In this document: positions 8,493 through 21,582 of the stretch, piece by piece
How positions within the stretch are numbered: the stretch's first letter is position 1
Layout of the letters: each line of letters begins with the position of its first letter
Assembly (NCBI RefSeq): GCF_001968835.1
Contig: NZ_MRDE01000064.1
Span: 1 to 64,000, forward strand
DNA: 64,000 nt
Source: Tersicoccus phoenicis
GTDB lineage: Bacteria; Actinomycetota; Actinomycetes; Actinomycetales; Micrococcaceae
Direction of reading: 5' to 3'
Made by a program: the position numbers and the translations under genes
The notes under the pieces: model-generated
What the model was told of the DNA's origin: nothing
The model's input: only the letters and a program-made list of their open reading frames with translations
Database searches by the model: none

Positions 8493-9188
8493 GTGCGTCT
8501 GACCATCGCCCGCTGCTCCGTGGACTACATCGGCCGGCTCCGGGCCCACCTGCCGCTGGCCACCCGGCTGCTGGTGGTCAAGGCCGACGGGTCGGTGCTG
8601 GTGCACTCCGACGGCGGCTCCTACAAGCCGCTGAACTGGATGAGCCCGCCGGCCACGCTGCGGATCAGCGAGCCGGACGACGAGGCGGCGGCCGCGGGAG
8701 CGGTCAGCATCTGGACCGTGCAGCACGCCAAGAGCGACGACCGGCTGGTCATCACCGTCGAGGAGATCCTGCACGAGAGCACCCACGACCTCGGTGTCGA
8801 TCCGGGCCTGATCAAGGACGGCGTCGAGGCGGACCTGCAGCGCCTGCTCGCCGATCAGATCCACACCATCGGAACCGGCTGGTCGGTGGTCCGCCGGGAG
8901 TACCCGACCGCGATCGGACCGGTCGACATCCTCGTCCGCGACGCCGACGGCGGCACCGTGGCCATCGAGATCAAGCGACGCGGCGACATCGACGGCGTCG
9001 AACAGCTCACCCGGTACCTCGACCTGCTCAACCGCGACCCGCTGCTCGCCCCGGTCCGCGGCATCTTCGCCGCCCAGCAGATCAAGCCGCAGGCCCGGGT
9101 GCTCGCGACCGACCGCGGCATCGACTGCCTGACCCTGGACTACGACGCCCTTCGCGGTGTCGACGACGCGGACAGCCGCCTGTTCTGA
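8493..9188 (+). CDS. nucS: Mismatch-specific endonuclease NucS (EndoMS), 231 aa
   Basis: NucS cuts both strands at mismatches and replaces MutS/MutL repair in most actinobacteria. The N-terminal dimer and DNA-binding domain includes [18 protein letters not shown] and [10 protein letters not shown]. The C-terminal RecB-like nuclease has its metal site at D145, E159 and K161 (EIK). The final residues, ADSRLF, match the tail that binds the replication sliding clamp. Length is normal for the family. The GTG start is chosen from the promoter spacing. The small CPGCG-protein gene diverges from it. Confidence 0.93.
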   Translation: MRLTIARCSVDYIGRLRAHLPLATRLLVVKADGSVLVHSDGGSYKPLNWMSPPATLRISEPDDEAAAAGAVSIWTVQHAKSDDRLVITVEEILHESTHDLGVDPGLIKDGVEADLQRLLADQIHTIGTGWSVVRREYPTAIGPVDILVRDADGGTVAIEIKRRGDIDGVEQLTRYLDLLNRDPLLAPVRGIFAAQQIKPQARVLATDRGIDCLTLDYDALRGVDDADSRLF

Positions 9189-9344
9189 CATCCGCGCTGG
9201 CGGCCCCCTCCCAAACCCGGTCCCGAGAAGCCCGTCGGCGCACGTCAATCCCACGTCGTACCGCGGATCCCGGAGCGCGTGCGGCCACGTTGACCGGGCA
9301 CCGGGCATGTGTTTTGCTTGGGGTGTCTTTGTGGTTGGATTTTC

Positions 9345-9367
9345 CGCTCGCAAGGCCGTTGCGAGCG
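9345..9367 (+). promoter_or_regulatory. Stem-loop 1 in the cold-shock gene leader
   Basis: CGCTCGCAA, loop GGCCG, TTGCGAGCG: a perfect 9-bp stem about 105 bases before the cold-shock start codon. There is no T-run after it, so it is not an intrinsic terminator. A weak promoter (TTGCTT 9314-9319, TTGGAT-like 9335-9340) lies just upstream and would place this hairpin at the 5' end of the mRNA. Confidence 0.6.
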
Positions 9368-9420
9368 ACGAAACGCAGCACGCCCCAGCGGCTCGTGTGC
9401 GTCTCCTCGTCAGTAACGAC

Positions 9421-9443
9421 GACCGGCACGAGGTGTGCCGGTC
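9421..9443 (+). promoter_or_regulatory. Stem-loop 2 in the cold-shock gene leader
   Basis: GACCGGCAC, loop GAGGT, GTGCCGGTC: a second perfect 9-bp stem, ending 15 bases before the AGGAG ribosome binding site (9459-9463). The loop exposes a GAGG sequence resembling an anti-16S motif. Two strong hairpins ahead of a cold-shock gene fit a structured, temperature-responsive leader; this role is inferred. Confidence 0.6.
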
Positions 9444-9471
9444 TTCACGCATCATCATGAGGAGAAATTCG

Positions 9472-9675
9472 ATGGCACAGGGAACCGTCAAGTGGTTCAA
9501 CGCTGAAAAGGGCTTCGGGTTCATCACCCCGGACGACTCCGACGGCGACGTGTTCGTCCACTACTCGGAGATCCAGACCAACGGATTCCGCACGCTGGAC
9601 GAGAACCAGCGGGTGTCCTTCGAGATCGGCCAGGGCCAGAAGGGCCCGCAGGCCACCGGCGTCACCGTCATCTGA
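9472..9675 (+). CDS. cspA: Cold-shock domain protein (CspA family), 67 aa
   Basis: This is a single-domain OB-fold RNA chaperone with RNP1 KGFGFI (residues 13-18) and RNP2 VFVHYS (27-32), starting with the classic [11 protein letters not shown]. It would melt mRNA secondary structure at low temperature or in stationary phase. The start at 9472 has AGGAG eight bases upstream; an in-frame ATG at 9457 overlaps that site and is unlikely. The leader carries two perfect stem-loops and the gene ends at a strong terminator, so it is a monocistronic unit. Confidence 0.97.
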   Translation: MAQGTVKWFNAEKGFGFITPDDSDGDVFVHYSEIQTNGFRTLDENQRVSFEIGQGQKGPQATGVTVI

Positions 9676-9690
9676 TCTCGGCGTCAACGC

Positions 9691-9729
9691 AGAACGGCCC
9701 CCGGCAGCACCGCTGCCGGGGGCCGTTCT
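9691..9729. terminator. Strong hairpin between cspA and the lipid synthase gene
   Basis: AGAACGGCCCCCGGCAG, loop CACCG, then the exact complement: a 17-bp perfect stem. There is no T-run on either side, which is common for actinobacterial terminators. It sits between convergent genes and can serve both strands. Confidence 0.85.
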
Positions 9730-9748
9730 CCGTCTACCGGGTCCAGAC

Positions 9749-12295
9749 CTACCGGGTCGACGCCGGTTCCGGCGCACGCGCCGCCGTCGGCCCGAGTCCG
9801 CGCAGCAGCCGACCCGCCTGACGCAGCGTCAGGTCCGGCGCGTACGCCTCCGCCAGCGCACGGGCGATCCGCGGCAACTGCAACGGATCGGGATAGGCCA
9901 GATACCAGGTGCGGTGGGCGGGAGCGAACCGGCTCTTGAAGGCCGCCAGGGCCGCGAACCCGTACGCCGGTTCGAGCAGCCGACGCAGCGTCCCCTGCAG
10001 TCGTTCGACCGTCGTCGCCTCCGTGGGCCCGTCCCCGGAGCCGGCCGCCCGCTCGGGGTCGACGGCCAGCGGCGAACCGGAGAGGGAGAGCGCCTGCACC
10101 TCGTCGCGGAAGTGCAGCACCGCCGAGGCGATGAGGAACTCCATCACGCCGTTGAATCCCCCCGGATCCCGCCGCATGAAGTCCAGCGTCCAGCTGACCA
10201 CCTGCCCGTCCGCGTGGACGGGCAGCCAGGACACGACCCCGTGCACCCGGTCCTCGTCGTCGACGGCCAGACAGAGCGCCACGTCCGGATCGGCGAGCTC
10301 GGCCACCCCGCCGAGCGTGAAACCCAGTTCCGGCAGTGCCCGCTCGGCCACCCACGCCTCGGAGATCTCGCGCACCCGCGTGCGCGCGCCGTGCGGCAGG
10401 TCCGGCCATCGGTACCACCGCGCCCGCACCCCGATCCGCTCGGCCCGGTTCAGGGCGGTCCGCACGTTCTGCCATCGCTTGCCGGAGAAGGTCAGTCCCT
10501 CGATGGGCAGCACCGTCTCGTCGGCGACGCCGATCGCGCCGAACCCGAGCGGCCGGACCACCTCGACCAGGTCCCGCGGCACCGAGTAGAGGCAGGGCAC
10601 CAGCGCCTCGTCCGCGCACCACCGGATGAAGCCGAGGGCCGCGTCGGGCCACCGCTCCCTCGCGCCGATCGGTCCCCCGATGGTCAGGGCGACGCCGTGG
10701 TGGCGCTGGTAGGCGATCGCCGCGGTTCCGTCCGGGGTGAACCAGTAACTCGCGCCCGGCCACAGCGTCATCCGCGACAACGAATCCCCACCCACGCGCA
10801 CCAGCGCGGCCGCCCGGGCGACGACCGGCGCGGTGGCGCGCTCGGTCCGCCGGCCCCGGCGGATCAGGACGACCAGGCCGACCAGGGTGATCGCCCAGAA
10901 CACGGCGCCGCCGTAACCGAACACCAACCCACTGACCGGGCCGTCGGGCTCGACCGAGACCCCGAACCGGGCGGGGAACGGGTAGGGGACGAACATCCGG
11001 ACCAGGCTGGCCCAGAGGGCCCACCACGGGTGCGGGTGCAGGTCCGCGTTCCCCTCGGCGAACCACACCACCGCGTACAGACCGGCGACGGCGACCAGCC
11101 CGGAGACGACGACGGCGAAGGCCCGGCGGCCGGCGCGCGGCACCACGTCGCGGACGAAGAAGCGACGCTGACCGACCAGCACCAGGGCGAGCACCAGCGG
11201 TACCAGGACCCCGGGCAGCGTCGCCTCGAACACCCGCCAGGGCGGCAGCCGCCCGTTCGGGAACACGAACAGGGAGCGCAGGTTCAGGGCCGCCGCCGCG
11301 AACAGGCAGATCGCCGCCTGTGCCGCCACCGCCGCCCACAGGGCCGCCCGGCTGCCTTCGCGCATGCCCCAGGCGCACACCAGCAGCACCGCCAGCGGGG
11401 CCAGCGCCAGGGCGACGCTGCCCGGACCGGTCAGCGCCGCGCTGTGCGTGATCTCCGGGCAGGTCAGGTCCACCGCCGCCGAACAGCTGCGGCTCAGCTC
11501 CGCCGCCGTGGGCACCGGGTTGACGATGAGGACGCGCAGTTCCGCCAGGGGACCGGCCGGGGCGTGAGCCAGACCGGCCAGCAGCGGCCCGGTGGCGAAG
11601 ACCCCGACCACCAGCGCGAGCAGGGTCCGGCGCTCTCGCGCGGTCGCCAGGAACACGCCGCCCCGTTCGGCGGGTCCGCGGGCGGCTCTGCCCAACAGCA
11701 GGCCGAGCAGCAGGCCGAGCACACCGAGGACCGACTGGGGGGCGCCCACGTAGAGGACCAGGGTCACCGTCACGGTGGCGGAGACCAGCCGGATCCGGCG
11801 ACGCCAGAGTGCGGTCAGGCAGGCGCTCGCGGTCAGGAGCACCGTCATGGCGGCGACGTACGGACCGATCAGGGGTTGGTGGCGCAGGGAGCCCAGCCAC
11901 TGGACGCCCATCTGGTCGGCCGCGGCGGCCACCGCGAAGTAGGCGCTGACGCCGATCGCCTGCCCGATGCCCGCCACCACGACCGTGCGCAGGGTGCCCA
12001 TCGTGGCCTCCGCCAGTCCCACCAGCACCAGGATCAGCGCCGTGGCCGCGAGGTAGGACGCGAGATTGCCGGCGAACAGCGGTGCGGTGGCGACCGTCCA
12101 CCACCGACCGGCCGGCAGGTCCCCCACCGAGGCGGCCACGACGGTCTCGATGCGCGGCGGCGGTCCGCTCACCAACGACCCGGTGAGGGCCCCGAGGACC
12201 CACAGTGCCGCCGTCCAGCTCACCGCGAACGGGGTGCGGCGCACGTGCCGGGCCAGACGGCGCACCGCGCCCCGGAGGGGCGATCGTCCGCTCAC
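9749..12295 (-). CDS. Aminoacyl-phospholipid synthase (MprF-like, DUF2156), 848 aa
   Basis: The N-terminal half is a multi-pass membrane domain with a rhomboid-like character. The C-terminal half is a DUF2156 GNAT-like domain (GASYWFTPDGTAAIAYQRH, WQNVRTALNRAERIGV, WTLDFMRRDPGGFNGVMEFLI) that transfers an amino acid from aminoacyl-tRNA to a lipid. Such proteins make Lys- or Ala-phosphatidylglycerol or alanyl-diacylglycerol and lower sensitivity to cationic peptides. The amino acid used cannot be read here. The GTG start overlaps the esterase stop (GTGA), so the two are co-translated. The long open frame continuing upstream is antisense-like shadow inside the esterase. Confidence 0.82.
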   Translation of the reverse strand: MSGRSPLRGAVRRLARHVRRTPFAVSWTAALWVLGALTGSLVSGPPPRIETVVAASVGDLPAGRWWTVATAPLFAGNLASYLAATALILVLVGLAEATMGTLRTVVVAGIGQAIGVSAYFAVAAAADQMGVQWLGSLRHQPLIGPYVAAMTVLLTASACLTALWRRRIRLVSATVTVTLVLYVGAPQSVLGVLGLLLGLLLGRAARGPAERGGVFLATARERRTLLALVVGVFATGPLLAGLAHAPAGPLAELRVLIVNPVPTAAELSRSCSAAVDLTCPEITHSAALTGPGSVALALAPLAVLLVCAWGMREGSRAALWAAVAAQAAICLFAAAALNLRSLFVFPNGRLPPWRVFEATLPGVLVPLVLALVLVGQRRFFVRDVVPRAGRRAFAVVVSGLVAVAGLYAVVWFAEGNADLHPHPWWALWASLVRMFVPYPFPARFGVSVEPDGPVSGLVFGYGGAVFWAITLVGLVVLIRRGRRTERATAPVVARAAALVRVGGDSLSRMTLWPGASYWFTPDGTAAIAYQRHHGVALTIGGPIGARERWPDAALGFIRWCADEALVPCLYSVPRDLVEVVRPLGFGAIGVADETVLPIEGLTFSGKRWQNVRTALNRAERIGVRARWYRWPDLPHGARTRVREISEAWVAERALPELGFTLGGVAELADPDVALCLAVDDEDRVHGVVSWLPVHADGQVVSWTLDFMRRDPGGFNGVMEFLIASAVLHFRDEVQALSLSGSPLAVDPERAAGSGDGPTEATTVERLQGTLRRLLEPAYGFAALAAFKSRFAPAHRTWYLAYPDPLQLPRIARALAEAYAPDLTLRQAGRLLRGLGPTAARAPEPASTR

Positions 12296-13608
12296 CGGCT
12301 CAGCCCCAGCGACCGCGCCACGAACGCCAACCCGCGGGGCAGGGCCGCTCGCACCATGACATAGGAATGCCCGACGCCCGGGACGATGTCGAGCTCGGTC
12401 CGCATCCCTGATGCCCGCGCTGCCGCCTCGAGCACCCGGGCATTCGCCTGGTACACCGGATCGGCGCTTCCCGCCGCGAAGAAGGCGGTTGAGGTGGGGT
12501 AGTTCCGGTGCCGCAGCAGCGTCATCGGCAGGAGACGATCGAAAGCCGAGGTGTCTCCCCCGAACGCCCGGCCGACCGTCACCCGCCGGTCGACGGACAG
12601 AGCCGGCTCCCGTTCCGAGCCCAGCGCGATGACGGAGCGATAGCGCTCCGGGTGCCGGGTTCCCATCTGGATCGCGCAGGTTCCCCCGTAGGAGAAGCCG
12701 CCGACCGCCCAGTGGGCGGGGTTGCCGTCGACGTCCAGTGTGCGCGTGATCCAGTTCGGCACGTCGACGGCCATGTAGGTGTCGGCCGCGCCCAGCGCGG
12801 TGTTCATGCACATCGTGTTCCCCACCGTTCCGTTGGGGTCCGGCATCACCACCACCGGCGCCAGCCCCTGATGGCGAGCGGCGAAGGCATCGACGACCTC
12901 TCGGATCTGCCCGGCGGCAATCCAGTTCGCGGGAACGCCCGGTTGACCGGCCACGAGGACGAGCACCGGCAGCTTGGGCCGATTCGGCAACAGATAGGCT
13001 CCCGGCAGATAGACCAGGGCCTGTCCGCCCGTGAAGCGAGACACGGTACCGGGGATGGCGATCCGACGGAAAACCCCGGTGGTGGCCATGCCCGCGGGTT
13101 GCCGCCAGCCCGTGCTCACCCCCGCCGAATCGAACGCGGGCCGCCCCTGCAGGCTGAGTGCGGGGGGAATGCCCGCGGCGACCGGCGGCGTGCGCCCCAA
13201 CACGTCCGCGGCCGTGGCGAACAGGCCGTAGTAGGCGTTGATCTGCAGCGCCGCCGTCGCGGCGACCAGGACCACGGCCACCGGAGCGACCAGCAGGCGC
13301 CACCACCGGAAACGGGGAACGACCACCGCGAGCACGGCCAGCAGCAGACCGCCGACGCCGAGGGCTCCCCAGAGCACCACCTCGTCCGGCAGGGCCTCGG
13401 GCCACACCGAGAGCACGTCGACCAGCAGCACGCTGATCCCGTAGGCCACGCCGATGGCGACCGGGACGACCAGCACGACCAGCAGCCACCACCACCAGCG
13501 GGCCCGGCGTCGGACGAGCAGGGCCAGGACCGCGCAGACCGCGAGCACCAGCACCGTGATCGGCAGCCACCCGTCGACGACGGAGACGTGTTGCAGCCAG
13601 GTGTCCAT
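12292..13608 (-). CDS. Membrane-anchored esterase (alpha/beta hydrolase), 438 aa
   Basis: Four hydrophobic segments (for example LPITVLVLAVCAVLALLV) precede an extracytoplasmic esterase-D/mycolyltransferase-like domain with nucleophile GFSYGGT, acid in AGSADPVY and histidine in GVGHSY. It shares an operon with the lipid synthase. In corynebacteria, as I recall, a hydrolase is paired with a DUF2156 aminoacyl-lipid synthase, so this one may deacylate or remodel the product; that is inference. Of two ATGs, the second (13606-13608) is preferred because GGAGGG lies nine bases upstream, whereas it directly abuts the first at 13617. Confidence 0.82.
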   Translation of the reverse strand: MDTWLQHVSVVDGWLPITVLVLAVCAVLALLVRRRARWWWWLLVVLVVPVAIGVAYGISVLLVDVLSVWPEALPDEVVLWGALGVGGLLLAVLAVVVPRFRWWRLLVAPVAVVLVAATAALQINAYYGLFATAADVLGRTPPVAAGIPPALSLQGRPAFDSAGVSTGWRQPAGMATTGVFRRIAIPGTVSRFTGGQALVYLPGAYLLPNRPKLPVLVLVAGQPGVPANWIAAGQIREVVDAFAARHQGLAPVVVMPDPNGTVGNTMCMNTALGAADTYMAVDVPNWITRTLDVDGNPAHWAVGGFSYGGTCAIQMGTRHPERYRSVIALGSEREPALSVDRRVTVGRAFGGDTSAFDRLLPMTLLRHRNYPTSTAFFAAGSADPVYQANARVLEAAARASGMRTELDIVPGVGHSYVMVRAALPRGLAFVARSLGLSR

Positions 13609-13781
13609 GCCCGCCATCCCTCCCAGCAGTGACCACTACCGAGTGCAGCGTAGGCGTGGAGAGCGAGGTGGACCTTGATGCCACAGGGGGGCCACCTGAG
13701 AACCAGTGGTGAGTATCCGGTGAGCGCAGACGGTCGCCAGGAACCCGTCAGCGCCTGGACCGCGCCACTGACAGGAGCCCG

Positions 13782-14213
13782 TCAATGCCAGTTGCCGACC
13801 CGCCGGGACGGCCCGGCCTCCACCCAGGAGGACAGGCCCGCCCAGGCGTCCCGGGACAGCGCGAGGAGCGCCCGGTCGCCGTCGTGCTCGACCGTGCCGA
13901 TCACGGCCCCGGGCTGCACGTTGCCCCGCTCGGCCTCCGTCGGCTCCCGCCAACCCAGCAGATCGAGCCGGCGACGGCTGAACTCCGCGACCGGCACCGG
14001 GCTGACGGAGAACATGCGCAGCCACTGCAGGGAGTTGTCCTGGTAGCGGCACACGCCCAGCTGCCAGCGCCCCGAGGGACGGCGCAGCGAGGCGTCGAAC
14101 GTCCCGTAGGCCGAACGCAGCTGGTGGCGGCGGACCAACCCCGCCGCCACCAGCCCGAAGCAGGCGAGCACGATCACCACGAGGACGATGATCGCGACGA
14201 CGCCTGCGTTCAT
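13782..14213 (-). CDS. DUF2550 membrane-anchored protein, 143 aa
   Basis: A single N-terminal transmembrane helix (VAIIVLVVIVLACFGLVAAGL) is followed by a compact domain (GRWQLGVCRYQDNSLQWLRMF, RRRLDLLGWREPTEAE) typical of DUF2550. This family follows atpC in many actinobacteria, including mycobacteria. It starts seven bases after atpC, so it is probably transcribed as the last gene of the ATP synthase operon. Its function is unknown. No clear terminator is visible in the 173 bases downstream. Confidence 0.88.
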   Translation of the reverse strand: MNAGVVAIIVLVVIVLACFGLVAAGLVRRHQLRSAYGTFDASLRRPSGRWQLGVCRYQDNSLQWLRMFSVSPVPVAEFSRRRLDLLGWREPTEAERGNVQPGAVIGTVEHDGDRALLALSRDAWAGLSSWVEAGPSRRVGNWH

Positions 14214-14220
14214 ACGACTC

Positions 14221-14517
14221 TCAGCGGGCCCCGGCCGTGGTGCCCTCCGCCACCGTGGCGTCGTCCGCCACGATCACCACGCGGTCGTGGTCCACGGAGA
14301 AGAAACCCTGCGAGACCTGCACCCGCACCCGGGCGCCGGTGACCGGTTCGATGGCCACCTCGCCCTCCGCCAGCAGGGCCAGCACCGGGCTGTGGCCGGG
14401 CAGGATGCCGATGTCACCGTCCGTGGTGCGGGCCTTGACCAGCCGAGCACCCCCGGACCAGATGAAACGGTCGGAGGCGACGACCTCGACCTCGAGTTCG
14501 GATCTGGATTCGGCCAT
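14221..14517 (-). CDS. atpC: ATP synthase epsilon subunit, 98 aa (short form)
   Basis: This is the central-stalk subunit linking F1 to the c-ring. The N-terminal beta-sandwich is complete (VEVVASDRFIWSG, GDIGILPGHSPVLALL, SQGFFSVDHDRVVIVAD). The protein ends shortly after it, so the usual C-terminal helical hairpin, which inhibits ATP hydrolysis in many bacteria, is missing. The family is usually about 120-140 aa. There is no sign of a frameshift: DUF2550 begins seven bases later. It follows atpD with two bases between them. Confidence 0.95.
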   Translation of the reverse strand: MAESRSELEVEVVASDRFIWSGGARLVKARTTDGDIGILPGHSPVLALLAEGEVAIEPVTGARVRVQVSQGFFSVDHDRVVIVADDATVAEGTTAGAR

Positions 14518-14519
14518 GG

Positions 14520-18632
<4,113 letters not shown>

Positions 18633-18732
18633 CGTCAGTCCCTACTCTCCTGTAGTGGTTGCCCACCGGGCGTGGTGCGCGGTGAGCGGTGGTTGTCGGT
18701 GGGCGGAGCTGGGCTCCGCGAACGGGTGGTGG

Positions 18733-19545
18733 TCAGCCGGCCAGTCGGCGGGCCAGGTCGTGCAGGCGGCTCAGCACGGAGGCGTCGACGACTTCGTCGC
18801 CCACGCTGACCCGCAGCCCGCCGAGGAGCTGGGGGTTCTGCCGTACGGTGACCAGCAGGTCCCGGCCGTACAGCCGATTCAAACCGTGGTGCAGGCGCTG
18901 GAACTGGTCGTCGGTCAGCGGGCGGCTGATGACGACCTCGGCGATCCACCGCTGTTGCCGGGCGGCGACCTGGTGCAGGAACCGCTGGATCAGAGCCACG
19001 GGCTTGAGTCCCCGAGGCGCCCGGACGGCCCGGTCGATCAGCAGCTTCGCCGACTCGGAGACACCGGGCACCAGCCGCAGCGCCAGCCGGGACTTCGCGT
19101 CCGGCGTCGCCTGCGGCTCGTCCAGGGCCCGCTGCAGATCGTGCCGGCCGCCGATCACCTCGGTGAACCGGAACAGGTCGTTCTCCAACCGGTCCAGTCC
19201 CGCCTTCCCGGCGGAGTTCTCGGCCTCGGCGGCGACGACCGTGGTCGCCAGCTCCTCCAGGGTGTCGCTCAGGTCGCGAGGCTCGGACCACCGATCACCG
19301 GCCGCTCGCACGGCCAGCTGCTCGACGTCCGTCTCGACCCGCCCGGCCAGCAGCCGGCGCATCAGCTGCGCCTTCTGCTCGGGCTCACGCGACGGGTCCG
19401 TCAGCGCACGCCGCAGCCCGGCGGAGGAGTCCAGCAGGTCGACGACGCCGAACAGGTCGCCGGCCATCGCGCCGGAGGCCCGTTCCAGCCGCGGCTCGAG
19501 ATCGCGTCGCGCCTCGGCCGCCGATGTCTGGGAGGTACCGCTCAT
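18733..19545 (-). CDS. atpH: ATP synthase delta subunit, 270 aa
   Basis: This is the peripheral-stalk subunit that caps F1. The N-terminal helical domain (AEARRDLEPRLERASG, DLFGVVDLLDSSAGLRRAL) and C-terminal OSCP-type domain (RPLTDDQFQRLHHGLNRLYGRDLLVTVRQNPQLLGGLRVSVGDEVVDASV, split into recognisable blocks) are clear. It has the long actinobacterial form. It is a separate protein here, unlike the b-delta fusion of mycobacteria. Its ATG shares one base with the atpF stop (TGATG), so translation is coupled. Confidence 0.95.
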   Translation of the reverse strand: MSGTSQTSAAEARRDLEPRLERASGAMAGDLFGVVDLLDSSAGLRRALTDPSREPEQKAQLMRRLLAGRVETDVEQLAVRAAGDRWSEPRDLSDTLEELATTVVAAEAENSAGKAGLDRLENDLFRFTEVIGGRHDLQRALDEPQATPDAKSRLALRLVPGVSESAKLLIDRAVRAPRGLKPVALIQRFLHQVAARQQRWIAEVVISRPLTDDQFQRLHHGLNRLYGRDLLVTVRQNPQLLGGLRVSVGDEVVDASVLSRLHDLARRLAG

Positions 19546-20150
19546 CAGTGACCGGTGCTCCCGTCCGCGTCCACGACCGATGCGCCGGAGCGGACCGGTG
19601 TGCGTCCGGCACTACCGGCGTCGGCGGCCTCCAGGTCGCTCAGGAACCGGTCGACCACCCGGGCCGAGCGCGCGTCGTCGTCGAGCGCCTCACCGACGAT
19701 CTTGCCGGCCAGGGCGGTGGCCAGGCTCCCGACCTCACTGCGCAGGGACGCGACCGCGGCGGTCCGCTCGGCCTCGATCTGCGTGTGGGCCTGCTCGGTG
19801 ATCCGGGCGGACTCGGCCGCAGCGCGCGCCTTCAAGTCCGCGAGGATCTTCGCGCCGTCGGCGCGGGCCTCCTCGCGGATGCGGTTCGCCTCGCCACGGG
19901 CGTCCTCGAGCTGCTGGCGGTATTCGGTCAGGGCCTCGTTGGCCTCCTCCTGAGCCTTCTCCGCCTTCTCGAGACCACCCTCGATGGCCGCGGTTCGCTC
20001 CGCGTACGTCTTCTCGAAGGCGGGGACGACGAACTTGATCAGGATGTAGAGCAGCACGCCGAAGCCGAGGAGCGCGACCACGATGTCCCAGATGTTGGGG
20101 ATCAGTGGGTTCGCTGCTGTCTCAGCGGCCAGGATCTGCAGGCGATTCAT
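19545..20150 (-). CDS. atpF: ATP synthase b subunit, 201 aa
   Basis: One N-terminal membrane helix (IVVALLGFGVLLYILIKFVV) leads into a long, charged coiled coil (EKAEKAQEEANEALTEYRQQ and onward), the right-handed stalk that holds F1 static. About 25 extra Ser/Gly/Asp residues close the protein. It lies 37 bases downstream of atpE and overlaps atpH by one base. Confidence 0.96.
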   Translation of the reverse strand: MNRLQILAAETAANPLIPNIWDIVVALLGFGVLLYILIKFVVPAFEKTYAERTAAIEGGLEKAEKAQEEANEALTEYRQQLEDARGEANRIREEARADGAKILADLKARAAAESARITEQAHTQIEAERTAAVASLRSEVGSLATALAGKIVGEALDDDARSARVVDRFLSDLEAADAGSAGRTPVRSGASVVDADGSTGH

Positions 20151-20187
20151 CGCTCACCGTCCTCTTCGGTCGACAATCGGGAACGGA

Positions 20188-20397
20188 CTAGAGGACGAAC
20201 GCGAAGACCAGGCCCAGAATGGCCAGGGCCTCCGTGAACGCCAGGCCGAGGAAGGCCAACGGCTGCAGCACGCGCTGGGCCTCCGGCTGCCGCGCCACGC
20301 CGTTGATGTAGGCGGCGAAGACCAGACCCACGCCGACGCCACCACCGATGGCAGCCAGACCGTAGCCGATCGCGTTGAGGTTGCCAGTGATATTCAT
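20188..20397 (-). CDS. atpE: ATP synthase c subunit, 69 aa
   Basis: This hairpin proteolipid forms the rotor ring. Helix 1 has the glycine-rich IGGGVGVG, the polar loop is ARQPEA (RQP at 36-38) and helix 2 holds the ion-binding carboxylate E56 in FTEALAI. The residues that mark Na+-binding rings (Gln in helix 1) are absent, so protons are the likely coupling ion. The homologous carboxylate is the site hit by bedaquiline in mycobacteria. It is followed closely by atpF. Confidence 0.97.
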   Translation of the reverse strand: MNITGNLNAIGYGLAAIGGGVGVGLVFAAYINGVARQPEAQRVLQPLAFLGLAFTEALAILGLVFAFVL

Positions 20398-20479
20398 TGT
20401 TTTCCTTTCACGATGCCCGATTGGAGGTCGGACAGGGTTTACGGTGCAGCGATTCCCCCGGGTGGGGGAAGATGTGAGG

Positions 20480-21289
20480 TCAGTGCTCCTGGACCAGCGA
20501 GCCCTGGATGTAGACGGCGGTCAGCAGAGTGAACACGTACGCCTGCAGAACCTGGATGAAGACCTCGAACAGGAACATCGCGATGCCGCCGACCAGAGTC
20601 AGCGCACCGAGGCCCTTGAGAATGCCGTCGGCTTCGAGAAACAGGAACTCGGTGCCCGCCGCACAGATCGCGATGATCATGTGTCCGGCCAGCATGGTCG
20701 CGAACAGTCGCATGCTGTGGGTGAGCGGGCGGACGAAGAAGTTGGAGATGAACTCGAGCGGGATCACCACGATCAGCAGCGGCTTCGGCACCCCGCCCGG
20801 CACCAGCATCTGTTTCATGAAGCCGGCGCCGTGGCGCTTGAAGCCGAGGATGATCCAGGTCAGGTAGACCATGCCCGCCATCGCGTAGGCACTGCCCACG
20901 TAGGAGAACGCCGGCAACTGGATGACCGGGATCGACCCCATCAGGTTGTTGACCAGGATGAAGAAGAACAGGGCCGTCAGCAGCGGCACCCACGGCTTGA
21001 ATTCCTTCTCCCCGATGATGTCCTTGCCGATGGAATTACGCACGAAGCCGTACGCGGACTCTCCGATGAACTGCAGCCGGCCCGGGACCAGATTGCCGCG
21101 CCGGGAGGCGATCACGAAGAAGATGGAGACGATGGCCGCCGAGAGCAGCATCACCAGCATCTGCTTGCCGAAACCGGTGCCGGACGCGGCGCCCCACGGG
21201 ATCAGTTCCGGAAGGTGCAGATCCTCCGGTTTGGGAGCAACGAAGCCACCTCCGGATCCGGTTTCGGCGGGGAGCGCAAGCGCGATCAA
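20480..21289 (-). CDS. atpB: ATP synthase a subunit, 269 aa (TTG start)
   Basis: This is the stator channel of Fo. The essential arginine lies in [14 protein letters not shown], and the later helix has [18 protein letters not shown]. The start is the TTG at 21287-21289: AGAGAGGA lies seven bases upstream and no other start with a ribosome binding site is nearby. The use of TTG for such a highly expressed gene is notable. It is the first canonical gene of the operon. Confidence 0.95.
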   Translation of the reverse strand: MIALALPAETGSGGGFVAPKPEDLHLPELIPWGAASGTGFGKQMLVMLLSAAIVSIFFVIASRRGNLVPGRLQFIGESAYGFVRNSIGKDIIGEKEFKPWVPLLTALFFFILVNNLMGSIPVIQLPAFSYVGSAYAMAGMVYLTWIILGFKRHGAGFMKQMLVPGGVPKPLLIVVIPLEFISNFFVRPLTHSMRLFATMLAGHMIIAICAAGTEFLFLEADGILKGLGALTLVGGIAMFLFEVFIQVLQAYVFTLLTAVYIQGSLVQEH

Positions 21290-21370
21290 CGCGGTTCCTC
21301 TCTACGTGGCTCGTGGCGGGACCGTTCGACGGCGGACACGGCTGTGAGCGCGGGTCACCGAGCCCGTTCG

Positions 21371-21376
21371 ACCGTA
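21371..21376 (-). promoter_or_regulatory. Possible -10 element upstream of atpB
   Basis: In the 293-base gap before atpB, TACGGT (minus strand, after CTGA) fits the TANNNT pattern. No good -35 is visible at 17 bases. It would give an mRNA with a leader of about 75 bases. The upstream atpI-like gene may instead be co-transcribed. Nothing else stands out in this gap. Confidence 0.25.
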
Positions 21377-21582
21377 TCAGAACGATCGGGAACACCACGG
21401 GATGTACCGGTGTGCCCGGCGAACGCCGGCGCCGGTGTCGAGACCGCATCCGAGGGGAACGCCCGCCCCCGGACGAGACCGGGAAGGGCGAGAAGACGCG
21501 GGTCTGAGCGTGTCGATTGGCTGGACCCAGCTTACCAAAGATCGACACCGCTCCCTGCCACGGGAACGCCGTACCGGGGCAC

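Noticed and set aside
9157-9471. In-frame extension of the cold-shock protein by about 105 residues
   Set aside because: The domain is complete from 9472, which has a good ribosome binding site. The extension has two strong stem-loops and no known domain.
12296-13684. Upstream extension of the lipid synthase frame to 1311 codons
   Set aside because: The extension lies inside the esterase gene in another frame and has no domain. The GTG at 12295 is a better start.
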